A program made the translations under genes and the position numbers. From a bacterium (GTDB lineage: Bacteria; Myxococcota_A; UBA9160; UBA4427), in contig JANSYR010000027.1 of assembly GCA_024742285.1 (NCBI GenBank), positions 1 to 44,534 on the forward strand: a DNA stretch of 44,534 nucleotides. The letters are read 5' to 3'. Positions within the stretch are counted from its first letter, which is position 1. Each line of letters opens with the position of its first letter. Positions 24,626 through 32,781 of the stretch are shown here, piece after piece. A model generated the notes under the pieces. The model was not told where the DNA came from and searched no databases. It saw only the letters and a program-made list of their open reading frames with translations.

Positions 24626-26131
24626 ATGTACCTCAACCTCGGAACGATCCTTCTCGCGAACGCGAGCGAGCAGCCCGAAGCCGTCGTGATCCGCGCCGGC
24701 GATCGCGCGATCACCTACGGCGAGCTCGACCGCGCGGCCCGGGGCGTCGCGACGAGTCTGCGCGAGCGCGGCGTCCAGCCCGGGGACAAGGTCGCGCTCC
24801 TCGTCCCCAACGTGCCCGAGTTCACGATCGCCTACTTCGGCGTCCTCTACGCCGGCGCGACGGTCGTTCCGATCAACGTGCTCGCCGCGGCGCCCGAGGT
24901 CACCTATTTCCTCGAGGACTCCGGCGCGCGCGTGCTGGTCGTCCATCCACTCTTCGAAGAAGCGGGCCGCGACGGTGCCAAGCCTCTCGACGCCGACGTG
25001 ATCCTCGCCGTCCCGGGCGACGATCCCGACACGATCGGCCAGCTCGCCCAGGCGGATCCCTGCGACGAGCCGTACAAGACCTCGCCCCAGGACACGGCGG
25101 TCATCCTCTACACGTCGGGCACGACCGGCAAGCCGAAGGGCGCCGAGCTCACCCACTCGAACCTGCTGATCAACTGTTCGATCGTCGTGCCGAAGCTGAT
25201 GCCGCCGACGCCGGCGGAGGGGGCGCATCGCGCGATCGGCGCACTGCCGCTCTTCCACTCGTTCGGACAGACGGTGATCCAGAACGGCATGATCGCCACG
25301 GGCGGCTCGCTCACGCTGCTCGCGCGCTTCACGCCGGAAGAGGCGTTCGAGGTGATCGAACGCGACAAGCTCACGATCTTCGCGGGCGTGCCCACGATGT
25401 ACTTCGCGCTTCTCCATCACGAGGGCGACCGCGCCTACGACGTCTCGAGCCTGAAGGGCTGCATGACCGGCGGCGCGCCGATGCCCGTCGAGGTGATGGG
25501 CGCATTCGAAGAGAAGTACAACGTGATCATCCAGGAGGGCTTCGGCCTCTCCGAGACGTCCCCGGTCTCGAGCTTCACGGTCCCCGACAAGCCGCGGAAG
25601 ACCGGCTCGATCGGCTACCCGGTCTGGGGCGTCGAGATGTGCATCGTCGATGACGACGACAACCCGCTGCCCAACGACGAGCGCGGCGAGATCTGCATCC
25701 GCGGCCACAACATCATGAAGGGCTACCTGAACCGGCCGGACGCGAACGCCGAGACCCTGAAGAACGGCTGGTTCCACTCGGGCGACATCGGTTATCGCGA
25801 CGACGACGGGTGTTATTTCATCGTCGACCGCAAGAAGGACATGATCCTGCGCGGCGGCTTCAACGTCTATCCGCGCGAGGTCGAAGAGGTGCTCTACGAG
25901 CACGAGGACGTCGTCGAAGCCGCGGTCATCGGCGTTCCGCACGAGAGCCACGGCGAAGAGGTGAAGGCGGTCGTCGCCCTCCGCGAAGGGGCGAAGGCGA
26001 GCGCCGACGACCTCCAGGTTTTCTGCAAGGACCGCCTCGCCGCCTACAAGTACCCGCGAATCGTCGAGGTCATCGGCGAGCTGCCGAAGGGCCCGACGGG
26101 CAAGATCCTGAAGCGCGAGCTTCGGGACTGA
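24626..26131 (+). CDS. Long-chain fatty acid/aryl-CoA ligase (AMP-dependent)
   Basis: A 501-residue ANL-superfamily adenylate-forming enzyme. All core motifs are present: A3 (YTSGTTGKPKGAE, around 162-174), A5 (GFGLSETSP), A7/A8 (WFHSGDIGYRDDDGCYFIVDRKKDMILRGGFNVYPREVEEVL) and the catalytic lysine in A10 (PKGPTGKILKREL). It activates a carboxylic acid to acyl-AMP and then acyl-CoA. FNVYP and the starting MYLNLGTILL fit long/medium-chain fatty acyl-CoA synthetases. The ATG at 24626 matches the family N-terminus; an in-frame ATG at 24593 is less family-like. A REP-like element lies just downstream. Confidence 0.9.
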   Translation: MYLNLGTILLANASEQPEAVVIRAGDRAITYGELDRAARGVATSLRERGVQPGDKVALLVPNVPEFTIAYFGVLYAGATVVPINVLAAAPEVTYFLEDSGARVLVVHPLFEEAGRDGAKPLDADVILAVPGDDPDTIGQLAQADPCDEPYKTSPQDTAVILYTSGTTGKPKGAELTHSNLLINCSIVVPKLMPPTPAEGAHRAIGALPLFHSFGQTVIQNGMIATGGSLTLLARFTPEEAFEVIERDKLTIFAGVPTMYFALLHHEGDRAYDVSSLKGCMTGGAPMPVEVMGAFEEKYNVIIQEGFGLSETSPVSSFTVPDKPRKTGSIGYPVWGVEMCIVDDDDNPLPNDERGEICIRGHNIMKGYLNRPDANAETLKNGWFHSGDIGYRDDDGCYFIVDRKKDMILRGGFNVYPREVEEVLYEHEDVVEAAVIGVPHESHGEEVKAVVALREGAKASADDLQVFCKDRLAAYKYPRIVEVIGELPKGPTGKILKRELRD

Positions 26132-26158
26132 TTCCTGGGCGCTCGCGGGCGCGGCTGG

Positions 26159-26206
26159 CGCCGCTGCTCGCTGTCGGGCGCAGGGCGCCCGACCGCTGAA
26201 GGCTCA
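26159..26206 (-). repeat. REP-like double hairpin, copy 4 (minus orientation)
   Basis: On the minus strand GAGCCTTCAGCG leads into a 9-bp hairpin with arms GTCGGGCGC and GCGCCCGAC (26173-26193) and then AGCGAGCAGCGGCGCC. Same flanks as copies 1-3 with a third distinct stem. It lies right after the acyl-CoA ligase stop. A direct repeat (CTGGCGCTCGCGGGCGCGG and close variant) flanks it on both sides. Confidence 0.7.
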
Positions 26207-26556
26207 CCCCTGGCGCTCGCGGGCGCGGCGTCCGAGTGAGGTTTAAAACCCACGTCCATTTTTCGCTTTTTCTTCGCGGGACGTGACCGATTCTGTCACG
26301 GGGCGGGGGCATTCTCGGGATGTCGGGCGAGATGGCCCTCCGAGTCCTCGAGCGAAGCCCCACACCCCAGCCCCCAGCTGGGGTTCGCGTAGCCAGCAGC
26401 CAGCAGGTGGTAGCAGGTAGACAGGACCCGGGTCCGGGCCGATCGCGTTCGACGCCGCGTGGCGGGGGTCGTCCCGTCGCCAGTCGGTGGCTCAGTCCCC
26501 CAGGACCTCCTGTTCACCGGCTTCGCGATTCGTCGACCCCCCAGGTATGGCGGAAG

Positions 26557-26587
26557 CGAGAACGGATGCGGAACGCATCCGTTCTCG
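26557..26587. other. 14-bp perfect hairpin in leader region
   Basis: CGAGAACGGATGCG (26557-26570) and its exact reverse complement (26574-26587) with a GAA loop. No T-run follows. It could be an RNA structure or protein-binding palindrome in the long leader of the zinc-ribbon gene. Confidence 0.55.
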
Positions 26588-26848
26588 GACGACTCCCGTC
26601 ACGCGGTGTGTGACCCAAGCGGGCGCCGCGGCCACTTACACATCAAGGAGTCTGGACGGAGTCCGGAAGGAGTCAGGAGAGAGAACGGAACTGGATACGG
26701 CGCCACTCGCTCTTCGTTTCGGAGAGATCCCGATACGAGGAGCGATCGAGAACACGCGATGAGAGACCGGACCGGGATGGTCCGGGTGAACGAAACGACG
26801 GATGAATCGAACGAGTACAGAAACACGCGTCCCAGGGAGACACTGGTC

Positions 26849-27343
26849 ATGAACTCCACCCCCAACAATCGATCCACCCCCGCGACCGGAACCCGAAACG
26901 GGCGAACCGGTCTATCCCGAAAGAGCGCTCGCGTGCGCGGCGGTGCCGCGGGCTACGGCCGGCTGGCGAGCGCGCGCGACCGACAGACGGCGCGGGAGCG
27001 CAACGCGGCGGAGCGCGCGCGCGTCGAGGAGATGTTCGCGAGTGCGCCGCTCCCGTCGGATCGCCGGCGGGCGCGATGGACGGCCGCGGCTCCGGCGTTC
27101 GAGCCGGGTGCGGCGCGGCCGGCGCGGCGACTGCGGGCGCTTCCGGCGATGCCGGCGAGCTGTCCGGTCTGCGCGAGCACGACCGTGACCGCGGACGAGG
27201 TCGCGCGGCCCGGCGGCTCGCTCCGGCTCTCCGAGTGTCTCCACTGCGACCATCGCTGGACCGAGAAGCCGGCGCGGCGCTTCGCGGCGCTCGGCGGGGC
27301 GATGGAGCGACGGAGCCCGGCGGGCGTGTCGCCGACTCGCTAG
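26849..27343 (+). CDS. Basic protein with C-terminal zinc-ribbon
   Basis: A 164-residue protein. The first ~100 residues are arginine/alanine-rich and probably disordered (nucleic-acid-binding type composition). A C-terminal zinc ribbon has CPVC near 109 and CLHC near 137, followed by DHRWTEK. This resembles the small DNA/RNA-associated ribbon seen in transcription-factor-S-like proteins (C-x2-C...C-x2-C-x2-W). The ATG at 26849 follows an AGGGAG Shine-Dalgarno. It is the first convincing frame after a long non-coding gap and precedes the ArsA operon. Function unknown. Confidence 0.5.
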   Translation: MNSTPNNRSTPATGTRNGRTGLSRKSARVRGGAAGYGRLASARDRQTARERNAAERARVEEMFASAPLPSDRRRARWTAAAPAFEPGAARPARRLRALPAMPASCPVCASTTVTADEVARPGGSLRLSECLHCDHRWTEKPARRFAALGGAMERRSPAGVSPTR

Positions 27344-27380
27344 CGAGGGCGACCGAAGAAGGCGGGGAGGCGCCACCTGC

Positions 27381-27396
27381 CCCTCGAATTCGAGGG
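27381..27396. promoter_or_regulatory. 16-bp perfect palindrome upstream of arsA-like operon
   Basis: CCCTCGAATTCGAGGG is its own reverse complement and lies 30 bases upstream of the first ArsA-like start. A close relative (CCCTTCGAATTCGAAGGG, 18 bp, also perfect) lies at 29559-29576 in the second ArsA-like gene. Candidate operator pair. Confidence 0.45.
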
Positions 27397-27405
27397 TGTG
27401 GCGAC

Positions 27406-27420
27406 GAACGTGATACGTTC
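27406..27420. promoter_or_regulatory. Inverted repeat at the arsA-like start
   Basis: GAACGT and ACGTTC around GAT end 5 bases before the ATG at 27426, where no Shine-Dalgarno is evident. It could form a hairpin hindering ribosome access or be a repressor site. Confidence 0.4.
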
Positions 27421-27425
27421 ACCGC

Positions 27426-28619
27426 ATGCGGCTGCTCCTCTATACGGGCAAGGGCGGCGTCGGGAAGACGACGACGGCGGCCGCCACGGCGGCCTGCGCC
27501 GCGGCGCGGGGCGAGCGTGTGCTCGTGGTGTCGGCGGACGCGGCGCATAGTCTGGGCGACGTGTTGGGCGAGCGGCTCGGGCCGACCCCGACGGCGGTGG
27601 CGCCCGGGCTCGACGCCTGCGAGGTCGAGGCGCGACACGTGATCGAGACCCATTGGGGTCGCGTCCGTGAATACCTCGTGAACCTGCTCCGCCATCAGGG
27701 GATCGACGAGGTCGTCGCCGAGGAGCTCGCGTTGCTCCCGGGCGCGGAAGAGCTGGCGACCCTGGTCAGCGTCGAGGACTTCGCGGCGAGCGGGCGCTAC
27801 GACCTGATCGTCGTCGACTGCGCCCCGACCGGGAGCACGCTTCGGCTGGTGACGCTCCCCGAGGTCGCCCACGGCGGCATGCGCTGGCTCCTGCGGCTGC
27901 AACGCGCCGCGGCCCACGTCGCCGAGCCGGTCGCTCGCGGCCTCGTCGGTGTTCCGCTTCCGAAGGCCGACGTCTTCGCCGAGGCGGAGCAGCTCCTCTT
28001 CGAAACCCTCGGCCGGCTGCGCACGCGCCTGCTCTCGGACGAGACGAGCGTGCGGATCGTGCTGACGCCGGAGTCGATGGTGATCGACGAGGCGCGGCGG
28101 GCGCTCACGGACCTGGCGCTCTTCGAGCTGGGGATCGACGCCGTCGTGATGAACCGGATGCTGCCGGCGGCGGCCCTCGAAGAGGCGTTCTTCCGGGACT
28201 GGGGCCGCGCGCAGGAAGAGCGGCGCGCCGAGGTCGAGGCGGCGTTCGCACCGCTCCCGATCCTCGAAGCCCCCCTCGCCGAGGACGAGGTGCGCGGCGT
28301 CGCGGCGCTGGCCGATCACGGCGCGCGGCTCTTCGCAGAGCGCGCCCCTTCCGCAAGGCTCGGCGCGGGGCTCGGTCTCCGCTTCGAGCAAGGCGAGGCC
28401 GGCACCGCCCTCCGGCTCCCGATCGTCGGCCACGATCGGGCGAGCCTCGACGTCGCCCGGATCGACGACGAGCTCGTGATCGGAATCGCCGGTCGCCGGC
28501 GCCGGATCGCGCTGCCCGCCGGCTTCGCGCGGCTCGAGGTCGAGCGCGTGGCATTCGAAGACAGCGCGCTCGTGGTCGCCTTCGGCGAGCCCGAGGCGCC
28601 GGGAGGCGTCCCGGCATGA
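27426..28619 (+). CDS. ArsA/Get3-family ATPase with HSP20-like C-terminus
   Basis: A 397-residue deviant-Walker P-loop ATPase. It has TGKGGVGKTT (7-16), SADAAHSLGDVLG (switch-type, where ArsA has TDPAHSL) and DCAPTGSTLRL (where ArsA has DTAPTGHT). A C-terminal ~80-residue beta domain resembles the ArsA_HSP20 (alpha-crystallin-like) module. There are no ArsA metal-binding cysteine pairs or Get3 CxxC, so arsenite export or tail-anchor insertion cannot be asserted. Tandem pairs of this single-domain type occur in Actinobacteria and deltaproteobacterial relatives. The stop overlaps the next ATG by 4 bases. DAAHS in place of DPAHS is unusual. Confidence 0.8.
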   Translation: MRLLLYTGKGGVGKTTTAAATAACAAARGERVLVVSADAAHSLGDVLGERLGPTPTAVAPGLDACEVEARHVIETHWGRVREYLVNLLRHQGIDEVVAEELALLPGAEELATLVSVEDFAASGRYDLIVVDCAPTGSTLRLVTLPEVAHGGMRWLLRLQRAAAHVAEPVARGLVGVPLPKADVFAEAEQLLFETLGRLRTRLLSDETSVRIVLTPESMVIDEARRALTDLALFELGIDAVVMNRMLPAAALEEAFFRDWGRAQEERRAEVEAAFAPLPILEAPLAEDEVRGVAALADHGARLFAERAPSARLGAGLGLRFEQGEAGTALRLPIVGHDRASLDVARIDDELVIGIAGRRRRIALPAGFARLEVERVAFEDSALVVAFGEPEAPGGVPA

Positions 28620-29779
28620 GGGTCCTGCTCCATACCGGCAAGGGCGGCGTCGGGAAGACGACCCTCGCGCTCGCGACGGCGCTCGCGGCGGCGGAGCACG
28701 GCCATCGCGTGTGCGTTCTGTCGACGGATCCGGCGCACAGCCTGGCCGACGCGCTGGCCGTTCCGGTCGGACCCGACATGAAGCGCGTCGCCGAGGGCGT
28801 GTGGGCGCGGGAGATCCGGGCGCAGACCGAGCTCGACCGGGCCTGGACGCCGGTCCAGGCGTGGCTTCGGGAATTGATCCGGGAGGACGCGGACGCGCTC
28901 GTCGCCGAGGAGCTGCTCGCGTTCCCCGGGATCGAAGAGCTGATGGCGCTCCGCGCGGTCCGCGAGGCGGAGGCGAGCGGCGAGTTCGACACCTGCGTGG
29001 TGGATTGCGCGCCGACCGGTTCGACGATGCGGCTGCTCCGTTTCCCCGACGCGCTGCGGATCTTCATGACGCAGTTCTTCGAGATCGAACGACGCGGGGC
29101 GCGGGTCCTGCGCCCGGTCGTGCGCGGGCTCGGGGGCGGCGGGATCATTCCGGAGGAGGCGTTCTTCGACGCCTTCGAGCGGCTCTACGAGGAGATCGAC
29201 GACGTCCAACGGATCCTGCTCGACGGCGAACGGACCAGCGCGCGGCTGGTCGTGAACCCGACCCGCGTGGTCGTCGACGAGACGCGCCGATCGTTCGCCT
29301 ATCTCTCGCTCTACGGAATCGCGACCGACGCGGTCCTCGTCAATCGGCTGCTTCCGGAGGTCGCGGCGGGGGGCTACTTCAAGAGCTGGCGGGCGCGCGA
29401 AGAAGAAGAGCTCGCGGCGATCGAGCGGAGCTTCCCCGTTCCGATCCGACGCGCGTCGCTCCAGGCGAAGGAAGTCCTCGGCGCCCCGGCGCTCGCCGCG
29501 CTCGGCCGCGATCTCTTCGGCGACGTGGATCCCGCGGCCCGACTCCACCCGGGCCGTCCCCTTCGAATTCGAAGGGCAGGGGGCCGAACGCGCCTCGAGA
29601 TCGATCTTCCGGGGATCTCGAAGGAGGAGATCGAAGTCCTCGTGAAGGGCGCCGATCTCCACCTGCGCGTGCGCGACGGGCGACGCTCGATCCACCTGCC
29701 GGATTCGCTCGTCGGTCGCGACGTCGAACGCGTTCGCCTCCGCGAGCCGACCCTCGAGATCTCCTTCGCCGATGGCTGA
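28616..29779 (+). CDS. Second ArsA/Get3-family ATPase with HSP20-like C-terminus
   Basis: A 387-residue paralogue of the preceding protein. It has TGKGGVGKTT (7-16), a standard STDPAHSLADALA switch and DCAPTGSTMRLLRFPD, so both nucleotide motifs look intact. The C-terminal LEIDLPGISKEEIEVLVKGADLHLRV segment is a clear alpha-crystallin-like strand pattern. ArsA-type ATPases work as head-to-head dimers, so products of this ATGA-coupled pair may form a heterodimer (inference). The next gene starts 8 bases before this stop. An 18-bp perfect palindrome sits in the coding sequence at 29559-29576. Confidence 0.8.
   Translation: MRVLLHTGKGGVGKTTLALATALAAAEHGHRVCVLSTDPAHSLADALAVPVGPDMKRVAEGVWAREIRAQTELDRAWTPVQAWLRELIREDADALVAEELLAFPGIEELMALRAVREAEASGEFDTCVVDCAPTGSTMRLLRFPDALRIFMTQFFEIERRGARVLRPVVRGLGGGGIIPEEAFFDAFERLYEEIDDVQRILLDGERTSARLVVNPTRVVVDETRRSFAYLSLYGIATDAVLVNRLLPEVAAGGYFKSWRAREEEELAAIERSFPVPIRRASLQAKEVLGAPALAALGRDLFGDVDPAARLHPGRPLRIRRAGGRTRLEIDLPGISKEEIEVLVKGADLHLRVRDGRRSIHLPDSLVGRDVERVRLREPTLEISFADG
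29559..29576. repeat. 18-bp perfect palindrome within coding sequence
   Basis: CCCTTCGAATTCGAAGGG equals its reverse complement. It shares the core TCGAATTCGA with the palindrome upstream of the operon (27381-27396). Confidence 0.5.
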
Positions 29780-30677
29780 GTCGGGGACCGAGACCGAGAC
29801 GACCGAGCGCGAGACGGAGACGGTCGACTCGATCGAAGCGCTTCGCGCTCATCCGCGCGTCCACGCCTCGCGCGATCGCCTCGGAGCAGCCCCGCGTAGG
29901 CGGATCGTCAGCCTCGTGCCGAGCCTGTCCGAGGCGCTCCACGTCCTCGGTCTCGGGGATCGGTTGGTCGGGGTGACCGACTTTTGTGTCCATCCGGCGG
30001 GCGCTTTCGAGGCGATCGCGAAAGTCGGGGGGACGAAGGACGCCGCCGTCGACACGATCGTCGCGGTCGCGCCGGATCTCGTGATCGCGAACGAGGAAGA
30101 GAACACGGCGCGGGTCGTCCGGAAGCTCGCCGAGCAGGGCGTCGACGTCTGGGTCACGTATCCGCGGACGGTGCGTGAGGGGGCGGAACTCCTCGAAGAG
30201 CTCGCCGACCTGGGCGCGAGCGAGGCGGCGCGGGCCGAGCACGTCGCGCCCTGTCTCGAAGCAGTCGCGCGGGCAGAGTGCGGCCGGCCGGCCCGGCCGC
30301 CGCGGGTCTTCTGTCCGATCTGGCGTGACCCGTGGATGACGATCGGGGGCGACACCTACATCGACGACATGATCTCGCTCTGCGGCGGCCGCAATCTCTT
30401 CGGGGAGGTCGAAGCGGCGGCCGTTCGCGGCCGGGCGGATCGCCGCTATCCGAGGGTCGAGCTCGAGGCGGTCGTCGCGCTCGACCCGGAAGTGATCCTG
30501 CTGCCGGACGAGCCCTACGCGTTCGCGGAGGCCGACCGGGAGGCGCTTCTGGCGACCGACTGCGCCGCCGCCCGCACGGGTCGGGTCCATCTGATCGACG
30601 GCACGCTCGTCTCGTGGTACGGTCCGCGTATCGCCGAGGCAATTCAGGTACTTGCAAAGATTTTTGCGAGCGCCTGA
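29772..30677 (+). CDS. BtuF-like helical-backbone metal-receptor protein without signal peptide
   Basis: A 301-residue protein with the chelatase-type periplasmic binding fold. It has RRIVSLVPSLSEALHVLGLGDRLVGVTDFCVHP at the start of the domain, PDLVIANEEENTARVVRKLAEQGVDVWV for the linking strand, and ALDPEVILLPDEPYAF in the C-lobe. The family binds cobalamin, heme or siderophores for ABC import. However, the N-terminus is a Glu/Thr-rich soluble stretch with no signal peptide or lipobox, which suggests a cytosolic role. Translation is coupled to the ArsA-like pair (8-base overlap), so the three proteins probably act together. No cobalamin riboswitch is seen upstream. Confidence 0.75.
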   Translation: MAESGTETETTERETETVDSIEALRAHPRVHASRDRLGAAPRRRIVSLVPSLSEALHVLGLGDRLVGVTDFCVHPAGAFEAIAKVGGTKDAAVDTIVAVAPDLVIANEEENTARVVRKLAEQGVDVWVTYPRTVREGAELLEELADLGASEAARAEHVAPCLEAVARAECGRPARPPRVFCPIWRDPWMTIGGDTYIDDMISLCGGRNLFGEVEAAAVRGRADRRYPRVELEAVVALDPEVILLPDEPYAFAEADREALLATDCAAARTGRVHLIDGTLVSWYGPRIAEAIQVLAKIFASA

Positions 30678-31099
30678 GAGCGCTCGGGGGCGCCGGCCGA
30701 GAGGCCGGAGGTGGCCCCGGGTCCTGGCCTCGAGCGGAGTTCGCCAGAGGAATCCGGGCTCGTTGGGGGGCGGGAACGGAATTCAGCCTGCGGCAGCGTG
30801 GCGTGGAGAGCACGGACGGGGATCCGGTCCGCGCTGTGCATCTTCCGGGGTGAAATCAGGTCGGGTAGCCCGGCCACGACTTCATCGCGAAACTCCAGCA
30901 ACAGGCAACTTCCTCGCAACTCTCCCATCAAGAAGGAGCGAACGCCTCCCGATAGAGGGACGTAGCTCTCGCGCAATTTCGGTTCGAAACGGGCCATTCC
31001 ATTGCGAATCCCGGATCCGGAGGCGCGCGACGGGCGAGGACGCGCCGCCTGCGGTGGCGTCCTCGCAAGTCTCGGGTGCACAGGGAGGTGCCAGGCGAA
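30678..31099. other. 422-base gap, leader of AMIN gene
   Basis: No convincing gene is seen on either strand. A 7-bp hairpin (CGAGCGC...GCGCTCG) overlaps the stop of the preceding gene and may act as a weak terminator. A 10-bp hairpin (GCGAGGACGC at 31034-31043 with GCGTCCTCGC at 31057-31066) lies 33 bases before the AMIN-domain start. Confidence 0.5.
31034..31066 (+). promoter_or_regulatory. Leader hairpin upstream of AMIN-domain gene
   Basis: 10-bp perfect outer stem with an inner CCG/CGG pairing. It ends 15 bases before the AGGGAGG Shine-Dalgarno. Possible translational control or transcript-stabilising element; no further evidence. Confidence 0.35.
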
Positions 31100-32689
31100 A
31101 TGACCAACCATCTATTCCATCGACTCGGAGCGGGTGAGCGAACCCGACTCCGAAGCCCGGGAGGCGGCGGCAGGGGATGGACCCTGTTCGTGGCGCTCGG
31201 GCTGCTCGTCTGTGCGGTTCCCGCGCTGGCGGCCGAGGTCGTCGAGGTCCGGGTCGGGAGACATCCCACGTTCACCCGCGTCGTCTTCGAGCTCGATCGC
31301 GCGGCCGGCTATCGCATCGAGCGTTCCGACCCGTCGATGGAGGTCGCGGAGCTGATCGTTTCCCTGGAAGCGTCCTCCATCCCGCGCTCCATCTCGAAGA
31401 AGAAGATGCTGATCGAGCAGGTCGATCTCGAGCCGAACGGCCGACGATCGACCGCCCGCGTGCGGCTCTCCCGGGACGGTCTCCGACTGAAGGAGATGAT
31501 CCTGACGAACCCGCCGCGGATCGTGCTCGATCTGCTGGACGACCAGGCGATCGCGAAGGTCGCGGAAGCGAAGCCCGCTCCCGCGCCGACGCCCGCGCCC
31601 TCTGCGACGCAGAAGGCGACCGACGAGGACGAGGCCTTCGACAACATCGTCGCCGGCATCGAGCCCGAAGCGGCGACGCCGAAGGCCGAAGTCGAAGCGG
31701 AACCGGAGATCGCGTTCGAGGAGCCGGAGCCCGCTCCGGCCGTGGAGCCCGAGCCGACGCCGATCGAGGTCGCGCGCACGGAAGCAGCCGAGGTCGTGGA
31801 GGACGCGGTCGAGGATGCCGAGGCGGCGCTCGAAGGCGTGGACCCGCAGACCGCAGTGGCCGACGCGGCGGACGAGATGCCCGCGGCGTACGACACCGGG
31901 GATTCCGAGGCGTTCGACGTCGACAAGGCCCTCGCCGAGCTGAACCCGGAACCGGCCTCCGCGCCGGCGCCGAGCCAGCCGGCGAAGCCGAAGACGCCGC
32001 GCCCGATGGTCGCGAAGTCGACGCCCGACGAGGGCGGCGGCTTTTCGACCTACGCCCTGGCGGGCGGTGCGGCCTTGCTGCTGGCGGGCGGCGCGTTCTT
32101 CTTCATGAAGCGACGCGGTGGCGCGAGCGGTGGCGACGACTGGGACGGGGAAGAGGACGGCTTCGGCAGCGACGACGCGAGCGCCGAGGCCAACCCCTTC
32201 GCGAGCCCGGACGAAGAGCAGACGCTCCTGGGTGGCCCCGACGACCAGACGGTGGCGCCCGGGATGATGGATGGGGACGAGACGACGGTGGTCGCGGTCC
32301 CGGACGAAGAGAAAGAGTCGGAGTCGGTGGTGTTCGACTCCGAGGAGAACGACATGGACGACATGGAAGTGATTTCGCGTGAGCAGGTGAACGAGAGCCT
32401 CGGTGCCCCGGCGATGCCGCCGGTGGTGGGTGGGGCCACGGACGACGTCCAGGCGATGTTCGCGGAGATGACCCGCCGCATGGAGGCCCTCGAGGCCCGC
32501 TGCGACGAGCTCGTCGATGCGCGTGACCGGCTCGAGCGCCAGGTCGCGGCCCAGACCGAGGAGCTGCGCGTCCAGCGCGCGGCGATCGCCCGCACCCAGC
32601 GCGCGGTCCGCAACCTCGGTCGCGGCGAAGACGAGGCTGCCGAGCAGGAGGCCACCGAGCCCGCGCTCCGCGAGCCCACGCCGGAATAA
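31100..32689 (+). CDS. AMIN-domain membrane protein with acidic linker and coiled coil
   Basis: A 529-residue protein. Signal sequence about residues 27-44 (ALA cleavage), AMIN-like beta domain ~45-145 (VVEVRVGRHPTFTRVVFELDR through PPRIVLDLL), a long Ala/Pro/Glu-rich linker, a second hydrophobic segment near residue 315 (STYALAGGAALLLAGGAFFFMKRR), an acidic stretch, and a C-terminal coiled coil (MTRRMEALEARCDELVDARDRLERQVAAQTEELRVQ). AMIN domains target proteins to peptidoglycan or outer-membrane secretins (for example PilQ and AmiC). The long N-terminal head before the signal is unusual. The nearby gspA/gspB genes fit an envelope-machinery role. ATG at 31100 with AGGGAGG upstream; a GTG at 31076 is an alternative. 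Confidence 0.7.
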   Translation: MTNHLFHRLGAGERTRLRSPGGGGRGWTLFVALGLLVCAVPALAAEVVEVRVGRHPTFTRVVFELDRAAGYRIERSDPSMEVAELIVSLEASSIPRSISKKKMLIEQVDLEPNGRRSTARVRLSRDGLRLKEMILTNPPRIVLDLLDDQAIAKVAEAKPAPAPTPAPSATQKATDEDEAFDNIVAGIEPEAATPKAEVEAEPEIAFEEPEPAPAVEPEPTPIEVARTEAAEVVEDAVEDAEAALEGVDPQTAVADAADEMPAAYDTGDSEAFDVDKALAELNPEPASAPAPSQPAKPKTPRPMVAKSTPDEGGGFSTYALAGGAALLLAGGAFFFMKRRGGASGGDDWDGEEDGFGSDDASAEANPFASPDEEQTLLGGPDDQTVAPGMMDGDETTVVAVPDEEKESESVVFDSEENDMDDMEVISREQVNESLGAPAMPPVVGGATDDVQAMFAEMTRRMEALEARCDELVDARDRLERQVAAQTEELRVQRAAIARTQRAVRNLGRGEDEAAEQEATEPALREPTPE

Positions 32690-32781
32690 CCGTACGCGAC
32701 GGGCTTCGCGCCCGAACCGAACCGAGGACGCGCGTCTTGCTTGCAGGACGCGCGTTCTTCGTTCCGGCTCTCCACTTCTTG

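Larger units (their letters stand above)
26132..26848. other. 717-base gap with hairpins, no gene seen
   Basis: It contains the REP-like element near its left end and an inverted repeat CACGTCC...GGACGTG around a T-rich 20-base centre (26252-26286 region). A CCCCAGCTGGGG palindrome (26372-26383) sits within a G/C-run segment, and a 14-bp hairpin lies at 26557-26587. Frames through the region look non-coding: codon use is erratic and no family sequence is seen. It probably carries the promoter/leader of the zinc-ribbon gene and possibly a structured RNA. Confidence 0.5.

Noticed and set aside
27344-27425. Cobalamin riboswitch ahead of the arsA-btuF-like operon
   Set aside because: The region is only ~80 bases and lacks the B12-box; no riboswitch fits.
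30644-31111. Minus-strand ORF in the gap before the AMIN gene
   Set aside because: Composition is mixed, there is no Shine-Dalgarno and it overlaps the end of the BtuF-like gene in antisense.
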